Positions 8,366 through 17,229 of a stretch of 64,000 nt of DNA are shown piece by piece. The notes below the pieces were generated by a model, which was not told the origin of the DNA, did not search any database, and worked only from the letters and a program-made list of their open reading frames with translations. Location of the stretch: NCBI GenBank assembly GCA_943846735.1, contig OX044364.1:868001-932000 (forward strand), in the 5' to 3' direction. The position numbers and the translations under genes are program-made. Source of the DNA: CAJQLB01 sp905479065 (GTDB lineage: Bacteria; Bacteroidota; Bacteroidia; Flavobacteriales; Flavobacteriaceae). Within the stretch, counting starts at the first letter, position 1, and every line of letters begins with the position of its first letter.

Positions 8366-9523
8366 TTATCCAATTGTCTTGTGCAATGCATTGTTTATAT
8401 CAATTAATAAATCATCACTATTTTCCATTCCTACAGAAAAACGAATTAATCCATCACTAATACCTTGATCAGCACGTTCCTCAGGAGACAATAATGCATG
8501 TGATGTAAGTGATGGCAAAAGCATGGTGCTTTCAATTCCTGCTAAGCTCATTGACGGTTTGATAAGTTTTAAAGCTTTTAAAAATTGCTCTGAATCAATA
8601 CCATCAATAAATTTAAACGACAACATTGCTCCAAACCCATTCATTTGTTTTTTCGCCAATTCATAATTTGGATGTGATTTTAGACCCGGGTAATAAACAG
8701 TATCAACGTACTTGTTCTTTTGAAGTTTTTTTGCCAACTTTTTGGCGTTTTTTTGCTGTGCCTTTACACGCACACTTAAGGTTTTCATGCTACGTTCTAG
8801 CATCCAAACCATAAAATCACTGAGGTTTCCTCCAAGATTTTTTCCTAAATTCCACACCGTATCAATGTGTTCTTGTTTCGCGGCTAAAGCTCCAGCACTT
8901 ATATCACTATGTCCACCAAAATATTTTGTGGCACTATGTAAAACAATATCAATACCAAAATCAATAGGTCTCTGAATAATTGGGGTTGCAAAAGTATTGT
9001 CAATTACTGATAGGATATTATGAGACTTTGCAAGATTTGCAATTGCCGCAATATCTACTATTTTCAATAATGGATTTGAAGGTGTCTCTATGTAAATAAG
9101 TTTTGTGTTTTGCTGAATACAACATTCAAAATCATTTACACAAAGCCCTGATGTAAAGGTATATTTAATACCGTAACGATTAAACTGCTCCTCAACAAGA
9201 TTACGTGTTCCGCCGTAAATGTCTTTTTGAAGTACAATATGGTCACCTGACCCTAAAAATGCTAACAGTGTTGTACTAATAGCCGCCATTCCTGAACTAA
9301 AAATCATAGCACCTTCAGAATGTTCTAATTGAGCAATTTTTTTGGATAAAAATTCTTGATTTGGTGTATTAAAATACCGTGGATAACGCTTTACATCGAC
9401 TTCCATGAACTCATACGATGAGGCCATATAAATGGGTGAAATCGCTCCTCTAAATTGCTTGTCTGGTGTTTCTCCTGTGTGAACACAAATCGTTTTTTGA
9501 CCCGAGTTTTTGTGTGATGCCAT
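8366..9523 (-). CDS. Cys/Met metabolism PLP-dependent enzyme (cystathionine gamma-synthase/lyase family)
   Basis: 385 residues, the usual length for the family. The PLP lysine is Lys200 in SATKYFGGHSD, Asp175 (VIDNTFATP) would hold the pyridine nitrogen, and SSGMAAISTTLLAFL (about 76-90) forms the phosphate-binding region. Family members catalyse gamma-replacement or gamma-elimination on homoserine esters, cystathionine or methionine. Sequence alone does not separate cystathionine gamma-synthase, gamma-lyase and methionine gamma-lyase, so I give no symbol. The gene has a well-formed minus-strand promoter at 9535-9564 and probably drives bshB1 as well. Confidence 0.9.
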   Translation of the reverse strand: MASHKNSGQKTICVHTGETPDKQFRGAISPIYMASSYEFMEVDVKRYPRYFNTPNQEFLSKKIAQLEHSEGAMIFSSGMAAISTTLLAFLGSGDHIVLQKDIYGGTRNLVEEQFNRYGIKYTFTSGLCVNDFECCIQQNTKLIYIETPSNPLLKIVDIAAIANLAKSHNILSVIDNTFATPIIQRPIDFGIDIVLHSATKYFGGHSDISAGALAAKQEHIDTVWNLGKNLGGNLSDFMVWMLERSMKTLSVRVKAQQKNAKKLAKKLQKNKYVDTVYYPGLKSHPNYELAKKQMNGFGAMLSFKFIDGIDSEQFLKALKLIKPSMSLAGIESTMLLPSLTSHALLSPEERADQGISDGLIRFSVGMENSDDLLIDINNALHKTIG

Positions 9524-9534
9524 AGTACTTCATT

Positions 9535-9564
9535 TAAAGATACCTTAAATATAAAAAAAAGCAA
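9535..9564 (-). promoter_or_regulatory. Bacteroidota-type promoter of the Cys/Met PLP enzyme gene
   Basis: On the minus strand TTG (9562-9564) is followed by exactly 19 bases and then TATCTTTA (9535-9542), matching the flavobacterial -33/-7 form TTG-N19-TAnnTTTG except for the last base. It lies 11 bases from the ATG, so the leader would be very short. Confidence 0.6.
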
Positions 9565-9579
9565 TACATTGTTCTCCAA

Positions 9580-10164
9580 ATGAGACAAGAAAAACATTCC
9601 CATTACATTTTACACAAGCCTTTTCGCTATCTCAGTCAATTTATAAATAATCAGAGTAAACGAAAAAATAAAAAACTACTTGGGGACCTTTATGAATTTG
9701 CCCAAGGAACCATGGCTATTGGACGATTAGATGAAACCTCTGAAGGACTGTTGTTATTGACCACTAATGGTAAATTGAGTGCCTACGTTTCAAGTCAGAA
9801 AATAGAAAAAGAATATTATGTGCAAGTAGACGGTTTGATTAACGAACAAGCAATTGAAAAATTACGGTTAGGTGTTACTATTTCAATACATGGTCACATG
9901 TATACAACTAAAAAATGTCGCGTTAATTTATTAAAGAATTTAGAGACATTCCCCTTTGAAAAACGGTTTGTGAGAGCTGACCGTCATGGCCCAACTTCTT
10001 GGATTTCAATTACTCTGAAAGAAGGGAAATTCAGACAAATTAGAAAAATGACCGCCGCGGTTAATTTTCCAACCTTAAGATTAATAAGGGTTAGGATTGG
10101 GTCTACAATATTGACGCTAGGTGCAGGAGAAGTAATACAAGTTAACCAGTTTGCATTAGAGTAA
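9580..10164 (+). CDS. RsuA/RluE-type 23S rRNA pseudouridine synthase
   Basis: 194 residues, a short single-domain enzyme without the N-terminal S4 domain, as in RluE. The catalytic motif is GRLDETSEGLLLLT with nucleophile Asp51; the closing motif EGKFRQIRKMTAAVNFPTLRLIRVRIG is the standard C-terminal block. It isomerises one uridine in an rRNA hairpin; RluE acts on 23S rRNA in E. coli, and the exact target here is inferred from architecture. The start lies 56 bases from the divergent PLP enzyme gene. Confidence 0.88.
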   Translation: MRQEKHSHYILHKPFRYLSQFINNQSKRKNKKLLGDLYEFAQGTMAIGRLDETSEGLLLLTTNGKLSAYVSSQKIEKEYYVQVDGLINEQAIEKLRLGVTISIHGHMYTTKKCRVNLLKNLETFPFEKRFVRADRHGPTSWISITLKEGKFRQIRKMTAAVNFPTLRLIRVRIGSTILTLGAGEVIQVNQFALE

Positions 10165-10281
10165 CTAAGGTAAAGTATCGTATTTAACATATTGCTACGA
10201 CATCACTAAACGCTAAAAGCTGTCAAAAATATAATGAAACTATAGATATTACATCGTGTTTTATTTATCTTCACAAAAAAA

Positions 10282-10938
10282 ATGTTAAGAGCAGTGATTT
10301 TTGATATGGATGGGGTGATTGTAGACACAGAGCCCCTACACCGAAAAGCATATCAATTAATGTTTGATGTGGTTGACATACACGTTACAAAGAAACTTTA
10401 TGAGTCATTTACAGGTCAATCAACCATAAATATTTGTAAAGCTTTAGTAACAAAATTTAATCTATCGGATACTCCTGAAAATTTAGTTGCTATAAAACGA
10501 CAGTTTTTTCAAGAACTTTTTGAAACAGACAAAGATTTGCAACTCATTGATGGCGTATTGGATTGTATTAATAATTATGTCAATAATGGTCTATTATTAG
10601 TCTTAGCATCCTCTGCATCAATGGATACAATTGATAATGTCTTTAAGCGTTTTCATCTGGAATCATTTTTTCGTACAAAATTATCAGGGGCAGACCTAAC
10701 AGCATCAAAACCACATCCAGAAATTTTTATTAAAGCAGCACAATCTATATCATGTGATATTAATGAATGCATTGTTATTGAAGATTCGACCAATGGCATC
10801 AAAGCAGCAAAAGCTGCTAATATTTACTGTATAGGATTTAAAAGTCCAAACTCTAAAAACCAAAATTATCACTTAGCAGACCTCGTTATTGATGATTTTA
10901 AAGATGTTACGTATGATAATATCATCACACTCATATAA
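10282..10938 (+). CDS. HAD superfamily hydrolase, beta-phosphoglucomutase-like
   Basis: 218 residues. HAD motif I is FDMDGVIVDTEPLH (nucleophile Asp8, acid/base Asp10), motif II is the Ser in LVLASSAS, motif III is the Lys in ASKPHPEIF and motif IV is VIEDSTNGIKAA. A helical cap lies between motifs I and II. This is the subfamily of beta-phosphoglucomutase and small sugar-phosphate phosphatases; the substrate is not identifiable. The gene stands alone between a pseudouridine synthase and a long non-coding stretch. Confidence 0.87.
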   Translation: MLRAVIFDMDGVIVDTEPLHRKAYQLMFDVVDIHVTKKLYESFTGQSTINICKALVTKFNLSDTPENLVAIKRQFFQELFETDKDLQLIDGVLDCINNYVNNGLLLVLASSASMDTIDNVFKRFHLESFFRTKLSGADLTASKPHPEIFIKAAQSISCDINECIVIEDSTNGIKAAKAANIYCIGFKSPNSKNQNYHLADLVIDDFKDVTYDNIITLI

Positions 10939-11312
10939 TTCTATTATCCATTTGGCGAACAGAGATAGAAAGATGCCCTCTTTACCTATATAATCTTGGA
11001 TTATAATAATAGTACAAGGTCTAAATTGTATGTTTTGACAGCCTTTTTATTATCCGCAAGGAACCCCAAACAAGGATTTAATCAAACAATAATTTCAATC
11101 TGTAAAGAAGTATAATAAAATTTATTGAGTGCTATAATCTAACTTTCTAATCTTTAGACAATCCCTTTTAGATCATTCGTTAAGGGATTTAATGGTTTAT
11201 TTAACATAAAAAAACCTTGAAATGTATCAATTTAAACTGATTACGCTAACAACCTTCCCTACGTTATTATCACATCCAACAAAAAGTAACAAAATGAAAA
11301 CAAAAAATAATA
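10939..11312. other. 374-base convergent intergenic region without a convincing gene
   Basis: It lies between the stop of the HAD gene and the stop of the minus-strand micro-ORF. I see two inverted repeats: TATAATC-TTG-GATTATA at 10989-11005 and AATCCCTT-N14-AAGGGATT at 11160-11189. Neither has a following T run, so they are not classic terminators. No ORF longer than a few dozen codons and no known RNA family was recognised. Confidence 0.5.
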
Positions 11313-11420
11313 CTATTTTTTATCAATAGCATCGTACGCTCTTATTATTACAATTGCCCAGATCGTAACACAAACGGCAATAAAAATCGAAAAATAAAGT
11401 ACGATATCATTTGCTTCCAT
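11313..11420 (-). CDS. 35-residue single-span membrane micro-protein
   Basis: A short ORF with ATG at 11420-11418 and TAG at 11315-11313. The peptide starts MEANDIVLYFSIFIAVCVTI, continues WAIVIIRAYDAIDKK, and has one clear membrane span at about residues 7-26 followed by a basic/charged end. Its start overlaps the end of the 62-residue ORF by 14 bases, a sign of coupled translation. Both sit after ccsBA on the same strand. Small single-span proteins (CcmD, CcoS-like) are common beside cytochrome assembly genes, so a helper role is plausible, but I do not recognise the family. Confidence 0.55.
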   Translation of the reverse strand: MEANDIVLYFSIFIAVCVTIWAIVIIRAYDAIDKK

Positions 11421-11595
11421 TGTCCACGAGTTTAAATAAGATTATTAACCCTAGAAGCATTGGCGCCCAAAGTCCTATGAAGATACCGTGCAATTTATTT
11501 CCTGACAGAAATAAAGATTCGGAAACTATGATAATCAACGCACATACAAATAACATGACGAGATATGGAACACCTAATTTTTTCAGAAATTTCAT
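11407..11595 (-). CDS. 62-residue two-span membrane protein
   Basis: Two hydrophobic segments (about 10-28 LVMLFVCALIIIVSESLFL and 37-57 GIFIGLWAPMLLGLIILFK) flank a short loop with SGNKLHG. The basic N-terminus (MKFLKKLG) predicts an inside start. It lies 57 bases after the ccsBA stop on the same strand and overlaps the following 35-residue ORF by 14 bases. The family is not recognised; position suggests a cytochrome c assembly accessory. Confidence 0.6.
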   Translation of the reverse strand: MKFLKKLGVPYLVMLFVCALIIIVSESLFLSGNKLHGIFIGLWAPMLLGLIILFKLVDNGSK

Positions 11596-11652
11596 ATTGA
11601 CTATTTAAGACTGTAATATAATAAATTTACCCTTTAATAAACAATAAAAAAA

Positions 11653-14600
11653 TTAAGAATTTTTAAAGTATTTGACGTAATTACGATGAGAGAAAATCCC
11701 CAATATAGCAATGACAAGTACTGATCCCAAAATAAAATAAACACTTACCTCTTGATCGTCTTTTGCATAACTATGTAATCCTGCTAAATAAAAGTTGACA
11801 CCAAAGTACGTCATGAGAATACTTGCGAAAGCATAAATAGAAAGTAAATTAAATAAAAAACGACCTCGTAATCCGGGCACCAATCGTATATGTAAAACAA
11901 ACGCATATACCATAATGCTTATCAAAGCCCATGTCTCTTTAGGATCCCAGCCCCAATAACGTCCCCAACTTTCATTAGCCCACATACCTCCAAGAAAATT
12001 TCCAATTGTTAACATTACAAGACCAACAGTCATTGCCATTTCATTCACCAAGGTGAGTTCTTTTATGTTCAGCCACATCTTCTTTTTATTTCGTTTGTTG
12101 GTCAATACCATTAGTAACAGACTAACAACGCCTAAAATCATAGCCAAAGTGAAGGGACCATAGCTTCCAACAATGACTGCTACATGAATCATTAGCCAAT
12201 AACTATCGAGAACAGGTTGCAAATTTGCAATAGCAGGGTCCATCCAATTCCAATGCGCAATCATTAAAATCATGGATGTAACAAAAGCAGTAGCTGCAAA
12301 CGTAATATCACTTTTTTTACCAAATAACAAACCAAATAACATGGTTGCCCAGGCAACATAAATCATAGACTCATAGGCATCACTCCATGGAGCATGACCG
12401 GAAATATACCATCGAGCGACTAAGCCCATCGTATGCAAAATAAATAAACCTAATATCACATACTTAAAAAATTTAATTGATGAATCAATTAATCGACTTT
12501 TATCTTTAAAGATTTGAATGATTAACAACACAAACATTAATGTCCCTGCGTACATGTACCAACTGAATAATTTTTTGAAAACATCGTATTTATTGTACAA
12601 AATTTCAGCTTCAATTTTATCATCAGATAACATCACTGCAGCTCCAACTTTCTGTTGTGATTTTTTTATCGCATCAAGCAACTTATCACTTTCGGTAAAA
12701 TCTCCTGATTGCTTTCCTTGATTGAGCATGTAGAGATAGGCTTTAAAACCAGTATTAATAAAATTTCCATACAAAGAATCTTTTACTGGATAAGCTCCCT
12801 CTCTATATGCGTACGGAGTTATCCATTTGTTATTGATCTCATCAGGAATAGGAAAAATATTAATGGCCTCTCCGTTGACTGCACGATATATCAAATTAAC
12901 GCGTTGATCTGCTTCTTTGAATTCTTTTTGATAAGAATTTGGTACCTGAGCTTTATAAGCCTCTTCAAGGTAAGGAGCTAATTTATAATCTCCTCGCGGT
13001 GTTAAGAAGTCAGCCAAGCTTGCATATTTCTGGTCTTTGGAAATTCCAATGATTGAACGTATGGAATCCGCTTTTTTTGGTTTCAAATAAATCACGGGAA
13101 CATTATACCACAAAAAGGGACTTTCATGAACTGAAAGAAACACTTGATTCGCATTAAGTGATTCATAAGTATCTCGTTTACTTAACTTTCGTAAAAATTC
13201 TGAAGCATAGGTATTGATAGGTTTCATTCGACCATCAAGATCTTGAATTACCAATTTTCCAAATTTGTTGGCTTCTGCTTTTGGTGCAACATTTAAAGTT
13301 AAAATAGAATCTATTTGATATTTTGTAGGTTTACTGTGATCGTGACCATCACCCTCTTCATGTATCACCTGTGCCACAGTTGTCATTGACAATGATAATG
13401 CGATTAATGTAAACAACTTTGCCTTTTGAAATTTAATCTTTCTTAATTTATTTCTTAAGTCATCAAACCGCGTGCGCTTTGCGAATAGAATTGCCATCAT
13501 CCCAAAGTAAAGTAAAAAATATCCGAGATACGTCAAATTTGTTCCTAAACTATCATGATTTACAGATAAAATAGTTCCAAGTTCATCGGGATCAAAAGAT
13601 GCCTGAAAAAATCTGTACCCTTCATGATCAAGAATATTATTCATGAAAATTCGGTAGTCAAAGCTTCCATTCTTATCATCAATAAGAGTTACCTCACTTG
13701 CAAAGGATGAATAGCTATTTTCAGTACCTGGATATCGCTCTGCAATAAAATCATTTAACTTAATACTAAAAGGTAATTCAAGGACTTTTGAACCATACTT
13801 AAATGCAAAGTCTAAACCGCCAACTGTCTCTTGCTTAAAGGCGTTATTCATTCCCTTACCTCCTAATAATTTAATAATTTTTGTTTCCTCGTTAGCTGTT
13901 ACTTTGAGTGCAATCCCATCCTCATCACCTTTAAGTAATTCTGATTTTTTTACAACATCAAATTTACCTTTAATTACAGGTTTTGGAAACACTAACGCTT
14001 GATTTCCAATGATGTACCTTGAACGCAACATCAAAGGTTGAATGCTATCTACCGACACCTTTCCTTGTTCCCCCGTGGCCATCGTCAAATACTCTCCTTT
14101 AAAAGGAGACTGAATTGTCAAAGTAGAATCTGTAAACCGAATATTGACAGCACCATCTGTTGGCTTGTTTAATGTAAATAAAACATTATGAATGCTTTGA
14201 ACTTGACCTTCTTTTAAAAAATGGTTGTGCGGAACTCCTGCTCCTGCTTCCACCAGTTTGAGATACCTCTCTCCTGATTCGTCCGGTACAATGTCTTCCT
14301 CTGCTCCTGATATAAAATCGATTAATTCAACTTTTATATCTTGACCGTTGTAGTCTGTTTCATAACTATATGAGTTATTCAATCTTTTGGAAAAATCTAC
14401 CTCATCATTTCTTACCAAACGCTGCACTTGATTATTAACCATATAATCACCATCAATGTAGGTGGTCACATAAGTTTTTTGTGACAAAAATGTTTGCTCT
14501 GTTGCACCCTCTCTTATGGCCATCATTCCTTCAAAACCGATGTAACGTGTTACAAAAGCCCCCAACAAAATGAAAATAAAAGCAAGATGCATGGTTAATG

Positions 14601-14844
14601 TGGCCCATTTTTCTTTTCGCAACAATTTATATCGAAAAATATTTCCCGTAAAATTTAAGACAAACATGACCATAATAGCTTCAAACCACCAAGCATTGTA
14701 AATTAGAGCTCTCGAATAAGGGGTTGGTGAGGTCTCTTGTCCTGCATCTATAAATGTACCAACAGCCATTGCAAACGCATACACTATAAATAAGGTGGCT
14801 GTTAGTCTTGTTGAAAAAAGAATATTGAGGAGTTTTTTAAGCAT
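11653..14844 (-). CDS. ccsA: cytochrome c synthase CcsBA fusion (ResB-like + CcsA/ResC)
   Basis: I take the ATG at 14844, giving 1063 residues; the TTG 12 bases upstream is less likely. The N-terminal ResB/CcsB half starts with KKLLNILFSTRLTATLFIVYAFAMAVGTFID and has further spans at about 50-110, a large periplasmic part and a span at about 450-475. The C-terminal CcsA half (from about 780) carries the haem-handling WWD motif, WGRYWGWDPKETWAL, at about residues 957-971, with conserved His in flanking loops. The protein exports haem and attaches it covalently to apocytochrome c on the periplasmic side (System II). A -7-like TAAATTTG on the minus strand lies at 14871-14878. The gene heads a run with two micro-ORFs. 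Confidence 0.92.
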   Translation of the reverse strand: MLKKLLNILFSTRLTATLFIVYAFAMAVGTFIDAGQETSPTPYSRALIYNAWWFEAIMVMFVLNFTGNIFRYKLLRKEKWATLTMHLAFIFILLGAFVTRYIGFEGMMAIREGATEQTFLSQKTYVTTYIDGDYMVNNQVQRLVRNDEVDFSKRLNNSYSYETDYNGQDIKVELIDFISGAEEDIVPDESGERYLKLVEAGAGVPHNHFLKEGQVQSIHNVLFTLNKPTDGAVNIRFTDSTLTIQSPFKGEYLTMATGEQGKVSVDSIQPLMLRSRYIIGNQALVFPKPVIKGKFDVVKKSELLKGDEDGIALKVTANEETKIIKLLGGKGMNNAFKQETVGGLDFAFKYGSKVLELPFSIKLNDFIAERYPGTENSYSSFASEVTLIDDKNGSFDYRIFMNNILDHEGYRFFQASFDPDELGTILSVNHDSLGTNLTYLGYFLLYFGMMAILFAKRTRFDDLRNKLRKIKFQKAKLFTLIALSLSMTTVAQVIHEEGDGHDHSKPTKYQIDSILTLNVAPKAEANKFGKLVIQDLDGRMKPINTYASEFLRKLSKRDTYESLNANQVFLSVHESPFLWYNVPVIYLKPKKADSIRSIIGISKDQKYASLADFLTPRGDYKLAPYLEEAYKAQVPNSYQKEFKEADQRVNLIYRAVNGEAINIFPIPDEINNKWITPYAYREGAYPVKDSLYGNFINTGFKAYLYMLNQGKQSGDFTESDKLLDAIKKSQQKVGAAVMLSDDKIEAEILYNKYDVFKKLFSWYMYAGTLMFVLLIIQIFKDKSRLIDSSIKFFKYVILGLFILHTMGLVARWYISGHAPWSDAYESMIYVAWATMLFGLLFGKKSDITFAATAFVTSMILMIAHWNWMDPAIANLQPVLDSYWLMIHVAVIVGSYGPFTLAMILGVVSLLLMVLTNKRNKKKMWLNIKELTLVNEMAMTVGLVMLTIGNFLGGMWANESWGRYWGWDPKETWALISIMVYAFVLHIRLVPGLRGRFLFNLLSIYAFASILMTYFGVNFYLAGLHSYAKDDQEVSVYFILGSVLVIAILGIFSHRNYVKYFKNS

Positions 14845-15037
14845 CGTAACAAGCAACTTTTAAAGTCGTGCAAATTTAATGCTTTTTGTTCAAAAATTTA
14901 TTTTAAAAACCATCTTTTAACAGTAAATTCATAAACTCTAAAATCACACTTCTTTATCACACTCATTTTATTGGACAATCTCGATAAAGAACTTGGCGAA
15001 GTTTTTAATTTATTGTTTACTTGCTTACTTTAGCAAT

Positions 15038-15796
15038 ATGATTTCAGTGACTCTAATTGGTGCCGGTAACGTGGCTCAACATTTATTCAAGGCATTTTCA
15101 ATTTCTCAAAAGGTTCTTATTCACCAATGGTTTAATAGAGATTTAAAACGTATTGAATGTTATAAAAATGACGTACAAATTACTAATAATTTATCCGAGT
15201 TAAACGATGCAGATATTTTTATCATTTCTGTGAGTGATGATGCAATTGTTGACATATCGAAAAAACTATTATTTTCTGATAAATTAACCCTTCATACGTC
15301 CGGCAGTATCAATATGCACCATTTGGACAAAAAAAATCATCGTGGAGTTTTTTATCCTTTACAAACATTCACAGAAAACTCAAAACTAGACTTTAAAGAT
15401 GTTCCTGTTTGTATTGAAGTTGAACGAAAATCTGATTATAACATTGTCAAAACATTAGCTTTGGAATTGGGTGGCCAAACTTTGAGAATTAACTCTGATC
15501 AGCGTGCTGCTTTACATCTTGCTGCTGTTTTTGTCAATAATTTCACAAATCAATTATTTCGAGTGGCTCATGAAATTACAGAAGCCCAAGGAGTAGATTT
15601 TGACATTTTAAAGCCTCTAATATCTGAAACAGCAAAAAAAATACAATACCTTTCTCCCTACATGGCTCAAACAGGGCCGGCATTGAGAGGAGATGAAACA
15701 ACGATTAAAAAACATTTAGAATTATTAGACGAAAATATGCATAAGTCAATTTACGAGTTATTAACCAAAGCAATAAAAAAAACACATGGAGTCTAA
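15038..15796 (+). CDS. Rossmann-fold DUF2520 protein
   Basis: 252 residues when started at the ATG at 15038; an upstream TTG at 14993 would add 15 residues ahead of the Rossmann strand and is unlikely. The N-terminal NAD(P)-binding motif is MISVTLIGAGNVAQHLF, followed by the conserved DIFIISVSDDAIVDISKKL and GVFYPLQTFTE. The C-terminal DUF2520 helical domain contains AALHLAAVFVNNFTNQLFRVAHEI. The family resembles ketopantoate reductase and pyrroline-carboxylate reductase folds; the reaction is unknown. It overlaps kdsC by 11 bases and opens a four-gene operon. Confidence 0.87.
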   Translation: MISVTLIGAGNVAQHLFKAFSISQKVLIHQWFNRDLKRIECYKNDVQITNNLSELNDADIFIISVSDDAIVDISKKLLFSDKLTLHTSGSINMHHLDKKNHRGVFYPLQTFTENSKLDFKDVPVCIEVERKSDYNIVKTLALELGGQTLRINSDQRAALHLAAVFVNNFTNQLFRVAHEITEAQGVDFDILKPLISETAKKIQYLSPYMAQTGPALRGDETTIKKHLELLDENMHKSIYELLTKAIKKTHGV

Positions 15797-16316
15797 AAGT
15801 TATAAACAATTATTGAGCACCATAACAACCTTTATCCTCGATATCGATGGCGTTCTTACAGATGGGACCGTACATGTTACCTCTTCTGGAGAACTACTGA
15901 GAACAATGAACGTTAAGGATGGTTATGCCTTAAAAACAGCAATCAAGTTAGGTTATCACATATGCATCATTTCTGGTGGTAAAAATGAAGGTGTCAAAAT
16001 ACGTTTACAAGGCCTAGGAATACAGCATATTTATCTCGGAGTTCGTGATAAAGTAAAATGCTTAGAAACATTTACAAATGCTCATGCTATTGCCACTAAA
16101 AATATTGTTTATATGGGAGACGATATTCCTGATTTACAGGTGATACAAAAGGTTGGTTTACCATGTTGTCCTCAAGACGCTATTCCGGAAATTAAAGCTG
16201 TTTGCAATTACATTTCTCATAAAAATGGAGGTCAGGGAGCAGTAAGAGATATCCTTGAACAGGTTATGAAAGTTCAAGGTAAGTGGGCAAAAAATTTTGA
16301 TGCGAATTATGATTAG
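15786..16316 (+). CDS. kdsC: KdsC-type HAD phosphatase (KDO-8-phosphate phosphatase)
   Basis: 176 residues, the usual length of the capless, tetrameric KdsC group. The nucleophile motif is FILDIDGVLTDGTV (Asp19, Asp21); later motifs are ISGGKNEGVKIR and YMGDDIPDLQVI, followed by the C-terminal GGQGAVRDILEQVM that completes neighbouring active sites. It removes phosphate from 3-deoxy-D-manno-octulosonate-8-phosphate in the cytoplasm, a lipopolysaccharide core step. It overlaps both neighbours and is certainly co-transcribed with them. Confidence 0.9.
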   Translation: MESKSYKQLLSTITTFILDIDGVLTDGTVHVTSSGELLRTMNVKDGYALKTAIKLGYHICIISGGKNEGVKIRLQGLGIQHIYLGVRDKVKCLETFTNAHAIATKNIVYMGDDIPDLQVIQKVGLPCCPQDAIPEIKAVCNYISHKNGGQGAVRDILEQVMKVQGKWAKNFDANYD

Positions 16317-17229
16317 TTTTTTAAAACTAATTCGTTGGAAAAATTTATTTCTAATAGCCCTTTCTCAAATTTTAGTTAAATACGCACTGATAGAGCCTTT
16401 TGGTGTTGTAAATTTTACATTAAACACATTTACTTTCTGTCTACTCGTTACCGCCACGCTACTTATAGCAGCAGCAGGATATATTATAAATGATATTTTT
16501 GATATTGAAACTGATACCATCAATAAACCAACAAAAGTCATTGTTGGAAGAAAAATTTCGGAAAAATTAGCTTTCAGTGCATATGTAACCTTTACTTCCA
16601 TCGGAGTAATTTTGGGGTTTTACGTATCAAATCTTATAAATCAAAATACACTATCGTCAATATTTGTGATTGTTTCTGTTCTTTTGTATTTATATGCTGT
16701 TCAACTTAAAAGAACCATTCTTGTTGGAAATATCATTATCTCAATTCTAGTAGCATCCAGTGTGCTAATTGTAGGAGTATTTGATTTATTCCCAGCAATA
16801 ACCGTGAAAAACCAAGTGACTCAATCAACATTTTTTTTTATAATCATTGATTACGCTTTATTTGCATTTCTCATAAACTTATTGCGAGAAATCATCAAAG
16901 ATATTCAAGATATTAATGGTGATCATAAGGCAAATATGATCACCTTACCAATTGCCATAGGTATTGACCGCACGCTCAAGATTGTTTTTTTTATTTCGTG
17001 TCTTCCCATAATGGCAGTTATTTATTACATCGTCATTTACTTATATAACTACAATCTAGCTGTTGGTTATTTTTTACTATTTTTACTAGGACCCCTACTC
17101 TATTTTTCTTTAAAGCTATTAAAACCAGTGTCAAATAAAGACCTTGTTTCGTTATCTTCGTTACTCAAAATAATCATGTTTTTTGGTGTTTTATCCCTAT
17201 TATTGTATCCATTTATCATCAAACCATAA
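16309..17229 (+). CDS. UbiA-family prenyltransferase, geranylgeranylglycerol-phosphate geranylgeranyltransferase type
   Basis: I choose the ATG at 16309 (306 residues, overlapping kdsC by 8 bases in ATGATTAG); an ATG at 16300 is also possible. Both aspartate-rich motifs of the superfamily are visible: NDIFDIETDTINKP (about 57-70) and REIIKDIQDINGDHKANM (about 192-209). Eight or so hydrophobic spans follow the family pattern. Flavobacterial relatives are annotated as geranylgeranylglycerol-phosphate geranylgeranyltransferase; the actual acceptor is not shown by the sequence. The stop TAA shares its last base with the maf ATG. Confidence 0.85.
   Translation: MISFLKLIRWKNLFLIALSQILVKYALIEPFGVVNFTLNTFTFCLLVTATLLIAAAGYIINDIFDIETDTINKPTKVIVGRKISEKLAFSAYVTFTSIGVILGFYVSNLINQNTLSSIFVIVSVLLYLYAVQLKRTILVGNIIISILVASSVLIVGVFDLFPAITVKNQVTQSTFFFIIIDYALFAFLINLLREIIKDIQDINGDHKANMITLPIAIGIDRTLKIVFFISCLPIMAVIYYIVIYLYNYNLAVGYFLLFLLGPLLYFSLKLLKPVSNKDLVSLSSLLKIIMFFGVLSLLLYPFIIKP

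Noticed and set aside
14993..15037. Extended N-terminus of the DUF2520 protein from a TTG
   Set aside because: The Rossmann motif begins directly after the ATG at 15038; the added stretch is not part of the fold.
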